The notes under the pieces were generated by a model. That model ran no database searches and was not told the DNA's origin. It worked only from the letters and a program-made list of their open reading frames with translations. From Brevibacillus ruminantium (lineage in GTDB: Bacteria > Bacillota > Bacilli > Brevibacillales > Brevibacillaceae): a DNA stretch of 64,000 nucleotides. This document shows positions 8,718 to 16,717 of this stretch, one piece after another. The number at the start of each line of letters is the position of its first letter. Positions within the stretch are counted from its first letter, which is position 1. The stretch lies in assembly GCF_023746555.1 (NCBI RefSeq), contig NZ_CP098755.1, positions 384,501 to 448,500 on the forward strand, in the 5' to 3' direction. A program made the position numbers and the translations under genes.

Positions 8718-9899
8718 ATGAGCACCTTCCGTGAACAAGCATTAGCGATCCACAAGCATCATCAAGGCAAGCTAACTGTACAATCGAAAGTACCGGTGAA
8801 AAATACGGAGGATCTTAGTCTCGCCTATTCTCCCGGAGTCGCGGAACCTTGCCGGGCGATTTTTCAGAATAAGAATGAAGTTTATGACTACACCATGAAA
8901 GGCAATATGGTCGCGGTTGTTTCTAACGGTACAGCAGTCTTGGGACTGGGTAATATCGGTCCTCATGCATCCTTGCCGGTAATGGAGGGCAAAGCGGTAC
9001 TTTTTAAAGCTTTTGCCGGTGTAGACGCTTTTCCCATATGTCTGGCTTCCGCGGATGTCGATCAAATCGTACAAACGGTCAAGCTTCTGGAGCCGACTTT
9101 TGGAGGAATTAATTTAGAGGATATTGCAGCACCCCAATGCTTCGAAATTGAGGATCGGCTAAAAGCGGAATGCAACATACCTGTTTTCCATGATGATCAA
9201 CATGGAACCGCAATTGTGACCGCAGCCGGTTTGATCAATGCCTTAAAGCTTGTCGGTAAGCGCATTGATGAAATTTGTGTTGTGGTGAACGGTGCTGGTG
9301 CAGCCGGGATCGCGATTACAAAAATACTGCATGAAATGGGCGTTCCTCAAATTCTATTGTGTGATACCAAAGGAATTATTTACGAAGGCCGTCGGGAAGG
9401 CATGAATCCGATCAAAGAAGAAATAGCCCGCATCACAAACAGAAAAAAGATGCAAGGAAATTTGGCGGATGCGCTGAAAGGAGCGGATGTGTTCATCGGT
9501 GTTTCTGTTGAGGGGGCTGTTCGTGAAGAAATGGTGAGGTCAATGAATGTTGATCCAATTCTTTTTGCTATGGCCAATCCGAATCCTGAAATCATGCCGC
9601 AATTGGCGAAAGCAGCAGGGGCAAAAGTAGTGGGAACAGGCCGTTCAGACTTTCCCAACCAGATTAATAATGTACTAGCTTTTCCCGGAATTTTCCGGGG
9701 GGCATTAGATGTTCGCGCCAAAGAGATAAACAAAGCGATGAAACTTGCTGCTGTTTATGCGATCGCTGATTTAATTTCCGAACAAGAGCTGCATCCAGAC
9801 TACATCATTCCCGATCCGTTTGATCATCGGGTAGCTCCCCGCGTCGCGGCCGCTGTAGCCAAGGCAGCGATGGATACAGGTGTGGCAACCATTCATTGA
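8718..9899 (+). CDS. NAD(P)-dependent malic enzyme
   Basis: Oxidative decarboxylation of malate to pyruvate, linking the TCA cycle to pyruvate and NAD(P)H. The 393 residues correspond to the short bacterial form without a fused phosphotransacetylase. Motifs: [10 protein letters not shown] near residue 45, the metal/substrate region [11 protein letters not shown], Rossmann loop [20 protein letters not shown] and a C-terminal [10 protein letters not shown] helix. The ATG at 8718 follows AAAGGAGT; an upstream TTG in the same frame is part of the ribosome binding site. Resembles the Bacillus YtsJ/MaeA group, but co-substrate preference cannot be read reliably. A decarboxylase remnant follows directly. 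Confidence 0.93.
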   Translation: MSTFREQALAIHKHHQGKLTVQSKVPVKNTEDLSLAYSPGVAEPCRAIFQNKNEVYDYTMKGNMVAVVSNGTAVLGLGNIGPHASLPVMEGKAVLFKAFAGVDAFPICLASADVDQIVQTVKLLEPTFGGINLEDIAAPQCFEIEDRLKAECNIPVFHDDQHGTAIVTAAGLINALKLVGKRIDEICVVVNGAGAAGIAITKILHEMGVPQILLCDTKGIIYEGRREGMNPIKEEIARITNRKKMQGNLADALKGADVFIGVSVEGAVREEMVRSMNVDPILFAMANPNPEIMPQLAKAAGAKVVGTGRSDFPNQINNVLAFPGIFRGALDVRAKEINKAMKLAAVYAIADLISEQELHPDYIIPDPFDHRVAPRVAAAVAKAAMDTGVATIH

Positions 9900-9903
9900 G
9901 GGG

Positions 9904-10092
9904 TCAGCAGGAAGGATCGTTGCGGAGTTTGTCATGGTCTATCCTCCGGGTATTCCTATTTTCATACCCGGTGAGGTAATTTCCGAGGAGAATCTGAAAT
10001 ATACAACAAGAAATAAAGAGGCAGGTCTGCCTGTCCAAGGGGCAGAGGATAGCGAACGGAAAACATTACGTGTACTGAAACAGAAAAAATGA
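9904..10092 (+). pseudogene. C-terminal remnant of an Orn/Lys/Arg decarboxylase
   Basis: The frame encodes GRIVAEFVMVYPPGIPIFIPGE and a following GLPVQGAEDSERKTLRV, which is the C-terminal domain signature of PLP-dependent ornithine/lysine/arginine decarboxylases (SpeA/YaaO type, about 480 residues). Only some 60 residues remain, with no ribosome binding site or start of its own; the frame opens out of phase inside the end of the malic enzyme gene. The catalytic domain has been deleted, so malic enzyme now abuts the remnant. Probably non-functional. Confidence 0.75.
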
Positions 10093-10129
10093 AAAGCTCC
10101 GCTGCAAAGGGAAAAGGAGAGGACTTAAG

Positions 10130-11044
10130 TTGAGAGAATTCATTTCGTATTCAGAAGAGGTTCAACACGCATTAGATCACCAATTACCAATTGTCGCCTT
10201 GGAAACAACAATTATCTCTCATGGAATGCCATACCCGCAAAACATTGAAATGGCGCGGGATGTAGAACAAATCATACGTGATAATGGGGCGGTTCCGGCA
10301 ACGATCGGTTTTTCCCAAGGTAAAATCAAAATCGGCTTGAGCGCGAGTGACCTGGAGGAGTTTGCAACAAACCAGTCGGTGGCCAAGGTGAGTCGACGAG
10401 ATATTCCCTACATTCTTTCCTCGGGCCGCATGGGTGCTGCCACAGTAGCTGCAACCATGATGGGCGCGCAATTGGCGGGAATTAAAATATTTGCTACAGG
10501 TGGTATCGGTGGTGTTCATCGGGAAGGGGAAATCACTTGGGATGTTTCGGCCGACTTGATTGAGCTTGCCGAGACGAATGTAGCGGTCGTTTGTGCGGGA
10601 TGCAAGTCCATCTTGGATATCGGTAGAACTTTGGAGTACCTTGAAACACTAGGGGTTCCGATTGCCGGCTATCAAACCGATGAATTTCCTGCCTTCTTTT
10701 CCCGGCAAAGCGGTCACGGCGTTACTTTTCGTATGAATCATGTAGAGGAAATGGCAAAGATGCTGCAAATGAAGTGGCGTCTGGGCATGAAAGGAGGAGC
10801 GGTAATTGCAAATCCGATACCCGAAGAGAATGCTATTGATTACAACGAGATTGAAGAGATTATTCACCAAGCCTTACAGGAAGCTAAGATTCAGGGGATA
10901 GGCGGGAAACAGGTAACTCCCTTTTTGTTGGCGAAAGTCAAGGAACTGACTGAGGGAAAAAGCTTGGAGGCAAACATAGCACTGGTCAAAAACAATGCGA
11001 AACTTGCTGCAAAAATTGCAGTTGAACTAAATACAGCTGAATAA
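10130..11044 (+). CDS. psuG: Pseudouridine-5'-phosphate glycosidase
   Basis: Cleaves (reversibly) pseudouridine 5'-phosphate to uracil and ribose 5-phosphate in the cytoplasm. The 304-residue product shows family marks [55 protein letters not shown] and TDEFPAFF. The start is TTG at 10130 behind AAAGGAGA. The usual partner kinase psuK is not next to it: upstream is the decarboxylase remnant and downstream a terminator, so the gene may have been separated from its operon or may pair with a kinase elsewhere. Confidence 0.93.
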   Translation: MREFISYSEEVQHALDHQLPIVALETTIISHGMPYPQNIEMARDVEQIIRDNGAVPATIGFSQGKIKIGLSASDLEEFATNQSVAKVSRRDIPYILSSGRMGAATVAATMMGAQLAGIKIFATGGIGGVHREGEITWDVSADLIELAETNVAVVCAGCKSILDIGRTLEYLETLGVPIAGYQTDEFPAFFSRQSGHGVTFRMNHVEEMAKMLQMKWRLGMKGGAVIANPIPEENAIDYNEIEEIIHQALQEAKIQGIGGKQVTPFLLAKVKELTEGKSLEANIALVKNNAKLAAKIAVELNTAE

Positions 11045-11081
11045 ATGTCAGTGTCTCCTGCTAACGGGGCATTGTTTAATC

Positions 11082-11130
11082 AAAAGGGGTAGTCTGGAAC
11101 AAGTTTTTTGGTTCCTGACTACCCTTTTTA
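11082..11130. terminator. Bidirectional terminator between psuG and ctaB
   Basis: AAAAGGGGTAGTC..GGAAC pairs with GTTCC..GACTACCCTTTT around a T-rich loop; A-tract on the left and T-tract on the right let it serve both convergent genes. Confidence 0.8.
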
Positions 11131-11162
11131 TATCACTCGTAATCTCAGCACAGAAGGAACTC

Positions 11163-12080
11163 TTACAATTCAAAAATAATCCCAACCAACGAGTAGATAA
11201 TAACGGTCGAGAAAAGAACCGTCATATGAAGCAGGGAAAAGAGAAACATCGATTTCGCCCATTTTTCCGAATCCATCTTTTTGTAGCCCAGCACACTTAA
11301 AAGCAGCCAGGCGATGCTCAACAGAAGAGCTACCAACATCAGGCCGATGCTTAATGATCCAAAAAGAAAACTGATGGCAATCAGCACGACTAGGTATACG
11401 TTCGTCTGCAGGTAGGTTCTTCTCACACCTTTGACCACGGGAAGCATGGGAACTCCTGCCGCCTTATACTCTTCGTGTTTGCGAATCGCGATCGCGTAGA
11501 AATGGGGCATCTGCCAAATCACGGTGATCACAAACAGGCCGAGAATGGCGGGATGTGTGATGTCCGGATGAATCGCGGCCCATCCGATAAGAGGCGGCAT
11601 GGCTCCCGAAATGCTTCCGACCTCTGTATTGTAAACGGTTCTGCGTTTGGTCCACATGGTGTACGGAACAATATAAAAAAACAGTCCCAGAAACCCGAGG
11701 AGTGCTGCTAGGGGAGTTGTTAAGGCAAGAGCGATGATTCCGACGATCGTCATGAAAATGCCCAGCCATAGTACGGTTTGCGGCTTGATTTCACCTGTTA
11801 CCGTAGGTCTGTTTTTGGTTCTCTCCATGATGGAATCGATATCGCGATCATACAAGTTATTAAATGCCCCAGCTGCACCCATGACGAAAGCTGATCCGAT
11901 CAAAGCAAACAGGATTTCCGGAAGCTTCTCAATCAGACTCATCTGATATGTATATAAAGCCAATGTCAATCCAGCAAACATTGGAATCAGATTCGATTTA
12001 ATAATCCCGGTTTTAACGGTTTGCGCTAATATGTGTGGCCATGTCTGTTTCGGCATCGTTAGTTTTTCTTCCTTCTGCAT
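11163..12080 (-). CDS. ctaB: Protoheme IX farnesyltransferase (heme O synthase)
   Basis: Transfers farnesyl to heme b to make heme O, the precursor of heme A for the oxidase encoded by qoxABCD. UbiA-superfamily membrane prenyltransferase of 305 residues with about eight to nine helices. The first Asp-rich motif is NNLYDRDIDSIMERTKNRP and the second region reads HFYAIAIRKHEEYKAAGVPMLP. The start ATG at 12080 has AGAGGG five bases upstream; a second ATG eight codons in is less well placed. Monocistronic here, without ctaA next to it. Confidence 0.95.
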   Translation of the reverse strand: MQKEEKLTMPKQTWPHILAQTVKTGIIKSNLIPMFAGLTLALYTYQMSLIEKLPEILFALIGSAFVMGAAGAFNNLYDRDIDSIMERTKNRPTVTGEIKPQTVLWLGIFMTIVGIIALALTTPLAALLGFLGLFFYIVPYTMWTKRRTVYNTEVGSISGAMPPLIGWAAIHPDITHPAILGLFVITVIWQMPHFYAIAIRKHEEYKAAGVPMLPVVKGVRRTYLQTNVYLVVLIAISFLFGSLSIGLMLVALLLSIAWLLLSVLGYKKMDSEKWAKSMFLFSLLHMTVLFSTVIIYSLVGIIFEL

Positions 12081-12307
12081 TACTACCCTCTTCCCCTTTT
12101 AGTAGATGATCTACCCCGATTGTACTACATTCCGCATCACAATATTGATGGTTATTTTCTACACGGGTCCCAATTGCCTGGCAACAAATACGAATAGAGA
12201 ACCTATGCGGAATGGTAATGTTTGTAGGGTGGGATTGTCAAGAGAGGGAGAAGAGGAATGGTAGAGCGGTGGTGTAATAAACTGGACGGGCTATAAAAAG
12301 TTACTTC

Positions 12308-12337
12308 TTTACATACACTAGGGGGGTATTGTATTAT
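12308..12337 (+). promoter_or_regulatory. Promoter with CsoR-like G-tract operator in the spacer
   Basis: TTTACA (12308-12313) and TATTAT (12332-12337) are 18 bases apart, and the spacer holds ATACACTAGGGGGGTAT (12313-12329). An ATAC...GTAT palindrome with a G/C run is typical of copper-responsive CsoR operators of Bacillales. It lies about 75 bases before the His-rich secreted protein. The rest of the 12081-12408 gap shows no gene. Confidence 0.5.
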
Positions 12338-12408
12338 TTTGCTGTGGATAAAATGGATATGAAAACCGGAATATTGGAAGCCAATTTTGGAAAGGGGTTG
12401 TGAATCAG

Positions 12409-13416
12409 ATGCATAAATGGGTGCTCGCAGGAATTGTTTATGTGGTACTCGTGATCGGCGGTTTTACGGTTTATGAGCAGCTTTTTGACAGTGCGGATCA
12501 ACAGGCAGGAGCGGCAACAGCAGGGCATGCAGCCGGCAACGAGCAGGCGGGCGGCCATGGACAAGGGGCGGGGAACGAGAGCAATCCGGGGAATGTCCAC
12601 GGAAACGGGAACGAAAGCGGAAGCCGGCATGGGGCAGCAAGCGGTACCGAAAATGGGCACGGAGCGCCGGACGGTGCGGAGACTGGACATGATACTGCGA
12701 GCGGCGGCGATAACAGGCACGGAACCGAACACGGGCATGCGGATGCCGCACATCAGGAGCATACGGGAGAAAGTGAGGTACACGCGTCGATTGAGGCTAA
12801 TGCGAGCGAGGTCAAGATCTCTTTGAAAGACAAAGCGGGAAATCCGGTGAACGAGCTGGAAGTGAATCACGAAAAGCTGCTCCATTTCATTATCGTCGAT
12901 CAGAATCTGGAGAAATATTATCATCTGCATCCTGAACAGGCGGGTGATGGTGAATTTCGGATAGCGTATCGTCTGCCTGAGGGGAACTACAAAGGATTTG
13001 TTGACATCAAACCCAAGGATTTGGCCTATCATGTAGAGCCCATTTCGTTTGTGGTCGGGCATCCCGGTGCTGCGGCAAGCGGACAGGGGCTAAAGCCTGA
13101 TACTGCTTTGACGAAAACCGTAGAAGGGGAGACGGTCAAACTGACGATGAGCTCGTTTCAGGCCAACCACCCGGTCCAACTCTCATTTGAACTGGATCAG
13201 ACCCATTTGACCCCCTACCTGGGAGCGATGGGACATGTCGTGATTCTCGATGAAAAGGCGGAGAATTTCCTGCATGTGCATCCAGCGGATGAGGCGAAGC
13301 CTGTTTTTGAAACGACGTTCAGTCGCGCTGGAACCTATAAAATCTGGGCTGAGTTTCAGCAGAACGGAAAAGTACGGGCGTTTCCGTTTGTCGTAAAAAT
13401 CACAAATAACCCCTGA
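12409..13416 (+). CDS. Secreted His-rich protein with two cupredoxin-like domains, possible copper binder
   Basis: About 335 residues. An N-terminal membrane anchor (HKWVLAGIVYVVLVIGGFTVY) is followed by about 90 low-complexity residues full of Gly, Asn, Glu and His (repeated HG/GHG). Two beta-rich domains follow, carrying YHLHPE near residue 170 and FLHVHPADE near 290, which look like paired metal sites. This suggests an extracellular metal chaperone or buffer, with copper favoured by the CsoR-like promoter; that is inference. ATG at 12409 has AAAGGGG 11 bases upstream; a GTG at 12400 is also possible but too close to it. A short palindromic stretch after the gene may be a weak terminator. 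Confidence 0.75.
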   Translation: MHKWVLAGIVYVVLVIGGFTVYEQLFDSADQQAGAATAGHAAGNEQAGGHGQGAGNESNPGNVHGNGNESGSRHGAASGTENGHGAPDGAETGHDTASGGDNRHGTEHGHADAAHQEHTGESEVHASIEANASEVKISLKDKAGNPVNELEVNHEKLLHFIIVDQNLEKYYHLHPEQAGDGEFRIAYRLPEGNYKGFVDIKPKDLAYHVEPISFVVGHPGAAASGQGLKPDTALTKTVEGETVKLTMSSFQANHPVQLSFELDQTHLTPYLGAMGHVVILDEKAENFLHVHPADEAKPVFETTFSRAGTYKIWAEFQQNGKVRAFPFVVKITNNP

Positions 13417-13547
13417 CAGGGATGTACCCGGTCATATTTCAGGGTTTCCCCCTGCCAGAAATAAGGGGTCTCCCTGAGTTACGAAGCGCTCCCTCTCTTT
13501 TAGAATAAAATTACCAAATCATTTTCAAAAAGAGGGAGTAGATTCAC

Positions 13548-14081
13548 ATGATGAACTGGCTTCGTACGAATGTATATGCCAGCGGGATTTTAGCATTGAT
13601 TCGCATATACCTCGGCTATGAATGGCTGACGGCCGGATGGCATAAATTGACCTCCGGTTTTGACGCCTCCAAATACCTGGAGAATGCCGTCAACAAGCCG
13701 GTGCTGGAATCAGGCACTGAGAGCTTGATGTATCCCAATTTTGTCGCGTTTGTCAAAAGCTTTGCCCTGCCTTATGTTGAGGTCTTCAATTTCTTGATCC
13801 CGCTGGGGGAGTTTCTGGTCGGTTTGGGTCTGTTGCTGGGTGTGCTGACGACAGCCGCGGCGTTCTGCGGGTTATTGATGAATTTCATGTTTATGTTCGC
13901 AGGAACCGTCTCTTCCAACCCCTGGATGATCCTTTTAGGATTTTTCGTGGCAGCAGCGGGATACAATGCGGGACGCTTTGGCGGCGACTACTGGGTGATT
14001 CCCTGGATTCGCTCCCATCTGCTGCAGCGATGGGGGAGAAAAGAGCATGCGCCGTATCTAAAGGTTGTATCGAAAATGTAG
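13548..14081 (+). CDS. DoxX family membrane protein
   Basis: A 177-residue protein with four to five membrane helices and DoxX features: RIYLGYEWLTAGWHKLTSGF at the start, PLGEFLVGLGLLLG, and GRFGGDYWVIPW near the end. Members act in thiosulfate:quinone oxidoreductases or in thiol-stress membrane complexes; the specific role is unknown. The start follows GAGGGAG by about 12 bases, and a second ATG is three bases on. It follows the His-rich protein by 131 bases and has its own terminator. Confidence 0.8.
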   Translation: MMNWLRTNVYASGILALIRIYLGYEWLTAGWHKLTSGFDASKYLENAVNKPVLESGTESLMYPNFVAFVKSFALPYVEVFNFLIPLGEFLVGLGLLLGVLTTAAAFCGLLMNFMFMFAGTVSSNPWMILLGFFVAAAGYNAGRFGGDYWVIPWIRSHLLQRWGRKEHAPYLKVVSKM

Positions 14082-14090
14082 AGCGAATGG

Positions 14091-14118
14091 GAGCAGCAAT
14101 CCAAGCTGCTCTTTTTTT
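14091..14118 (+). terminator. Terminator after the DoxX gene
   Basis: GAGCAGC and GCTGCTC with loop AATCCAA, followed by seven T residues. Confidence 0.85.
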
Positions 14119-14259
14119 GCGATGAAACCGGTGTACTGCCGCCTGAAAAAACACCGACTACCCACAAGGGCCAATCGGCTTGACTGGTTTGAATAATCGC
14201 AAGGAAAAGGGTATCGTGAGGAAAAGAGGTTTTGATCACAAAAACAGTGGGGTGAGGAG

Positions 14260-14970
14260 ATGTATCTGCGAAGTCTGGAAGTTCTCAGAAGTGAAAATTC
14301 GGACCGAACCACCTATCCCTTTTCGATACCGGCCCTTCGCGATCTGGATTCCCTGTCCTTTCACACCAACGTCACCTTTTTCGTCGGGGAAAACGGCTCC
14401 GGGAAATCGACGCTTCTGGAGGCGATTGCTTATCAGTGCGGCTTTCACACGGCGGGCGGCGGAAAAAATAATTTCTATGAGGTGGACGCATCCGGGTCGG
14501 CATTGGGAGAGGCCATTCGTCTTTCCTGGCTTCCCAAAATCACCAACGGTTTTTTTCTGAGGGCAGAGACATTCTATCATTTTGCCTCCCATCTGGACAC
14601 GATGCCAGAGAGTCTCAAGTATTACGGGGGACGATCCCTGCATGCACAATCACACGGGGAAGCATTTCTCTCCCTGTTTACGCATCGCTTTGGAAAAAAG
14701 GCGATCTACCTGCTGGACGAGCCTGAGGCCGCGCTCTCTCCGGCTAGACAACTGGTGCTGCTGAAGATCATGAAAGAGCTGGAAAACGAGGCGCAATTTC
14801 TGATCGCTACGCATTCACCCATTTTACTGGGCTATCCCGGAGCGCAAATACTAAATTTTGATGCCCAACCGCTGGAGGAAATTCGCTATGAGGAAACCAT
14901 GCACTACATGGTTACCAAGCGCTTTCTCGGAAACAGGGAGAAAATGCTGCGTGAAATCTTTGATGAGTGA
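14260..14970 (+). CDS. AAA-type predicted ATPase (SMC/ABC-like fold)
   Basis: A 236-residue soluble ATPase. Walker A is VGENGSGKSTLLEA near residue 43. SHGEAFLSLF takes the place of the ABC signature, Walker B is YLLDEPEAALS near 150, and the switch histidine lies in IATHSPILLG. There are no membrane segments, so it is not an ordinary transporter ATPase; it fits the small stand-alone predicted ATPases of the COG3910 type, whose function is unclear. Start ATG at 14260 with GGTGAGGAG upstream. It converges with the SLH-TraB gene. Confidence 0.85.
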   Translation: MYLRSLEVLRSENSDRTTYPFSIPALRDLDSLSFHTNVTFFVGENGSGKSTLLEAIAYQCGFHTAGGGKNNFYEVDASGSALGEAIRLSWLPKITNGFFLRAETFYHFASHLDTMPESLKYYGGRSLHAQSHGEAFLSLFTHRFGKKAIYLLDEPEAALSPARQLVLLKIMKELENEAQFLIATHSPILLGYPGAQILNFDAQPLEEIRYEETMHYMVTKRFLGNREKMLREIFDE

Positions 14971-15003
14971 TGTTGATGAACGTAGACCTGTTCACTCCAA
15001 TTG

Positions 15004-15105
15004 AAAAAGGCTGCCCTCGAATGATAGGCCCCACACAGTAGCAGGTATAGTATTTCACCTGCTTGCGTAAAGGGAGCCTATCACTAAGCGGCAGCCTTGT
15101 TTTGT
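15004..15105. terminator. Bidirectional terminator with nested internal hairpins
   Basis: The outer stem AAGGCTGCC (15007-15015)/GGCAGCCTT (15090-15098) is flanked by AAAAA on the left and a T-rich stretch on the right, as in two-way terminators. Inside it lie TGATAGGC/GCCTATCA and AGCAGGT/ACCTGCT, each symmetric about the same centre. The three nested stems over 100 bases are far more than termination needs. Confidence 0.65.
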
Positions 15106-15117
15106 TGCATCATCCGG

Positions 15118-16518
15118 CTACTTAATAAACTCTACCTGATAGCCTTTCTGCTTCAATTGGTCAATCACCATATCCTTGATCACAAAATGTCCGGCACCGA
15201 TGACAACGAACGTGGTCGATTTCCCTTCCTTCTCCAGCAATTCAGCCAGCTTGGCGGCCATATTCTTGTCCCGTTCGCCAAATAACCGCTTGGCACTATC
15301 GGTCTCTGTGTACTGCTGCGATTTGGTAAAGGATTGGGTAAAGCCGTCCAAATCGCCTTTGGCCCACAGTTGCTGCCACTGGTTAAACTCTTTCGCGGAA
15401 TCAATTGTTTCAGCGGTCGGGTTCAAAATGGTGTCGAGCATTTCATTTAAATCTTTTTCTTGCTCTTCCAAAGAGACGTTGTTGAAAATGTCGGCTTGCA
15501 GCTTCATGCCCTCCAGCTCGTGAATCGGCTTCCCAGTGAGCAGTGCACTTTGCAGGAAATACATATCGATACCCAATGTGCTTGCTTGCACCATATCGTC
15601 AGGCGAGCTCAACAGCGTCATCAGAGACAGGTTGGTGGAAATAGCCCATGGCTTGACGGAATCGTAGGCATGCGAAGGCAGGTTCAGTTTGGCAGTGGCC
15701 TTCTGAAGCTTCTCATAGGTTTCTTGGGATACGTGATCCTTCAGCATCGAACCATCGCTGAACGTCATTGAATTTGTAAAGTATTCCAGGGTCTCCTGAT
15801 CTCTGGATACCAGGTTTGCCTCTACCCATAGCGTATCTGATGCCTGAAAGGCTTCTCTGATATTTTTTTGCATGGGGTACATCTCGGGAATGCCGAGGTG
15901 AATCGAGCCAAGCAAATAAAGGGTGTTGTCTCCTTTGGTTACTTTCCACATCAGCCCTTTTGCTCCGCCCTGAGCAGTATCATACGTATAGGCGATGAGT
16001 CTGCTGGCGAGAACGGCTGCTTGTTCTGTCGTGCAGGGCTGTTCCAGCTCAAGCCCGTTTTTCGTTCCGTTCACGATGCCTTTCTTCTGGAGATAATCGA
16101 TCGGTTTGTCCTTCGCGATTTCGAATGCCTCAGGCAGCTCGTACTGGGCAAGCGTATTGTACAGCGAGTGCAGGACGGCATCTCGGGTAATCGTTTGCGA
16201 TGCGGCTACGGATGGAGCAGAGGATGCTCCCCGCTTTTTCAATCCCAGCGCGTCCAGCTTTGCAGCTGTGGCGTTCAGCAAGGCTTCATATTTGTCAGCG
16301 GTAATCGGCTTCTGAAACGTACCGTCATAGTACCAGGCAAGCGGGAAAATCCCGTATTTTTCCCCCTCGTGAAGGGTCGAAATGGACCACTGGCTGATAG
16401 CGGGAACCGCAGGCGCTTCGTTCGCCTGAACAGTGAAAACGCTCCCCAGAATCGCGGTCAAGCCAAGCAAGCCACTGGCCAACAGGCGATGAAGCTTGCC
16501 CCATTTACTCGTTTTCAT
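15118..16518 (-). CDS. Secreted SLH-like protein with TraB/GumN domain
   Basis: About 466 residues: a signal peptide (MKTSKWGKLHRLLASGLLG..VQANEAPA), then about 150 residues with two SLH-like repeats (ISQWSISTLHEGEKYGIFP; ITRDAVLHSLYNTL; IVNGTKNG), then a TraB/GumN domain from about residue 185. That domain shows the family marks LLGSIHLGIPEMYP, LWVEANL and a C-terminal GAGHFVIKDM; related proteins are proposed metalloproteases. The start at 16518 is set by GGAGAGGAG 9-10 bases upstream and by the signal peptide; an upstream frame of 34 codons is not convincing. Likely attached to the cell wall outside the membrane. Confidence 0.83.
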   Translation of the reverse strand: MKTSKWGKLHRLLASGLLGLTAILGSVFTVQANEAPAVPAISQWSISTLHEGEKYGIFPLAWYYDGTFQKPITADKYEALLNATAAKLDALGLKKRGASSAPSVAASQTITRDAVLHSLYNTLAQYELPEAFEIAKDKPIDYLQKKGIVNGTKNGLELEQPCTTEQAAVLASRLIAYTYDTAQGGAKGLMWKVTKGDNTLYLLGSIHLGIPEMYPMQKNIREAFQASDTLWVEANLVSRDQETLEYFTNSMTFSDGSMLKDHVSQETYEKLQKATAKLNLPSHAYDSVKPWAISTNLSLMTLLSSPDDMVQASTLGIDMYFLQSALLTGKPIHELEGMKLQADIFNNVSLEEQEKDLNEMLDTILNPTAETIDSAKEFNQWQQLWAKGDLDGFTQSFTKSQQYTETDSAKRLFGERDKNMAAKLAELLEKEGKSTTFVVIGAGHFVIKDMVIDQLKQKGYQVEFIK

Positions 16519-16717
16519 GAAAGAATCTCCTCTCCTGTAAAAAATCCTACTAATTATATCCCAATAGGTGGAATCAAACAACGGATCAAGCGAAACAGTC
16601 GCTATTCCCGCTTTTGTCATTCTTTGTTCATCCGCTGTTCACATTGGCTTCCTATATTGATCTGTAGAGCAACAAGACCGGATTACGGTCGAGTGGATCA
16701 AAGGAGGCAGTGATCGG

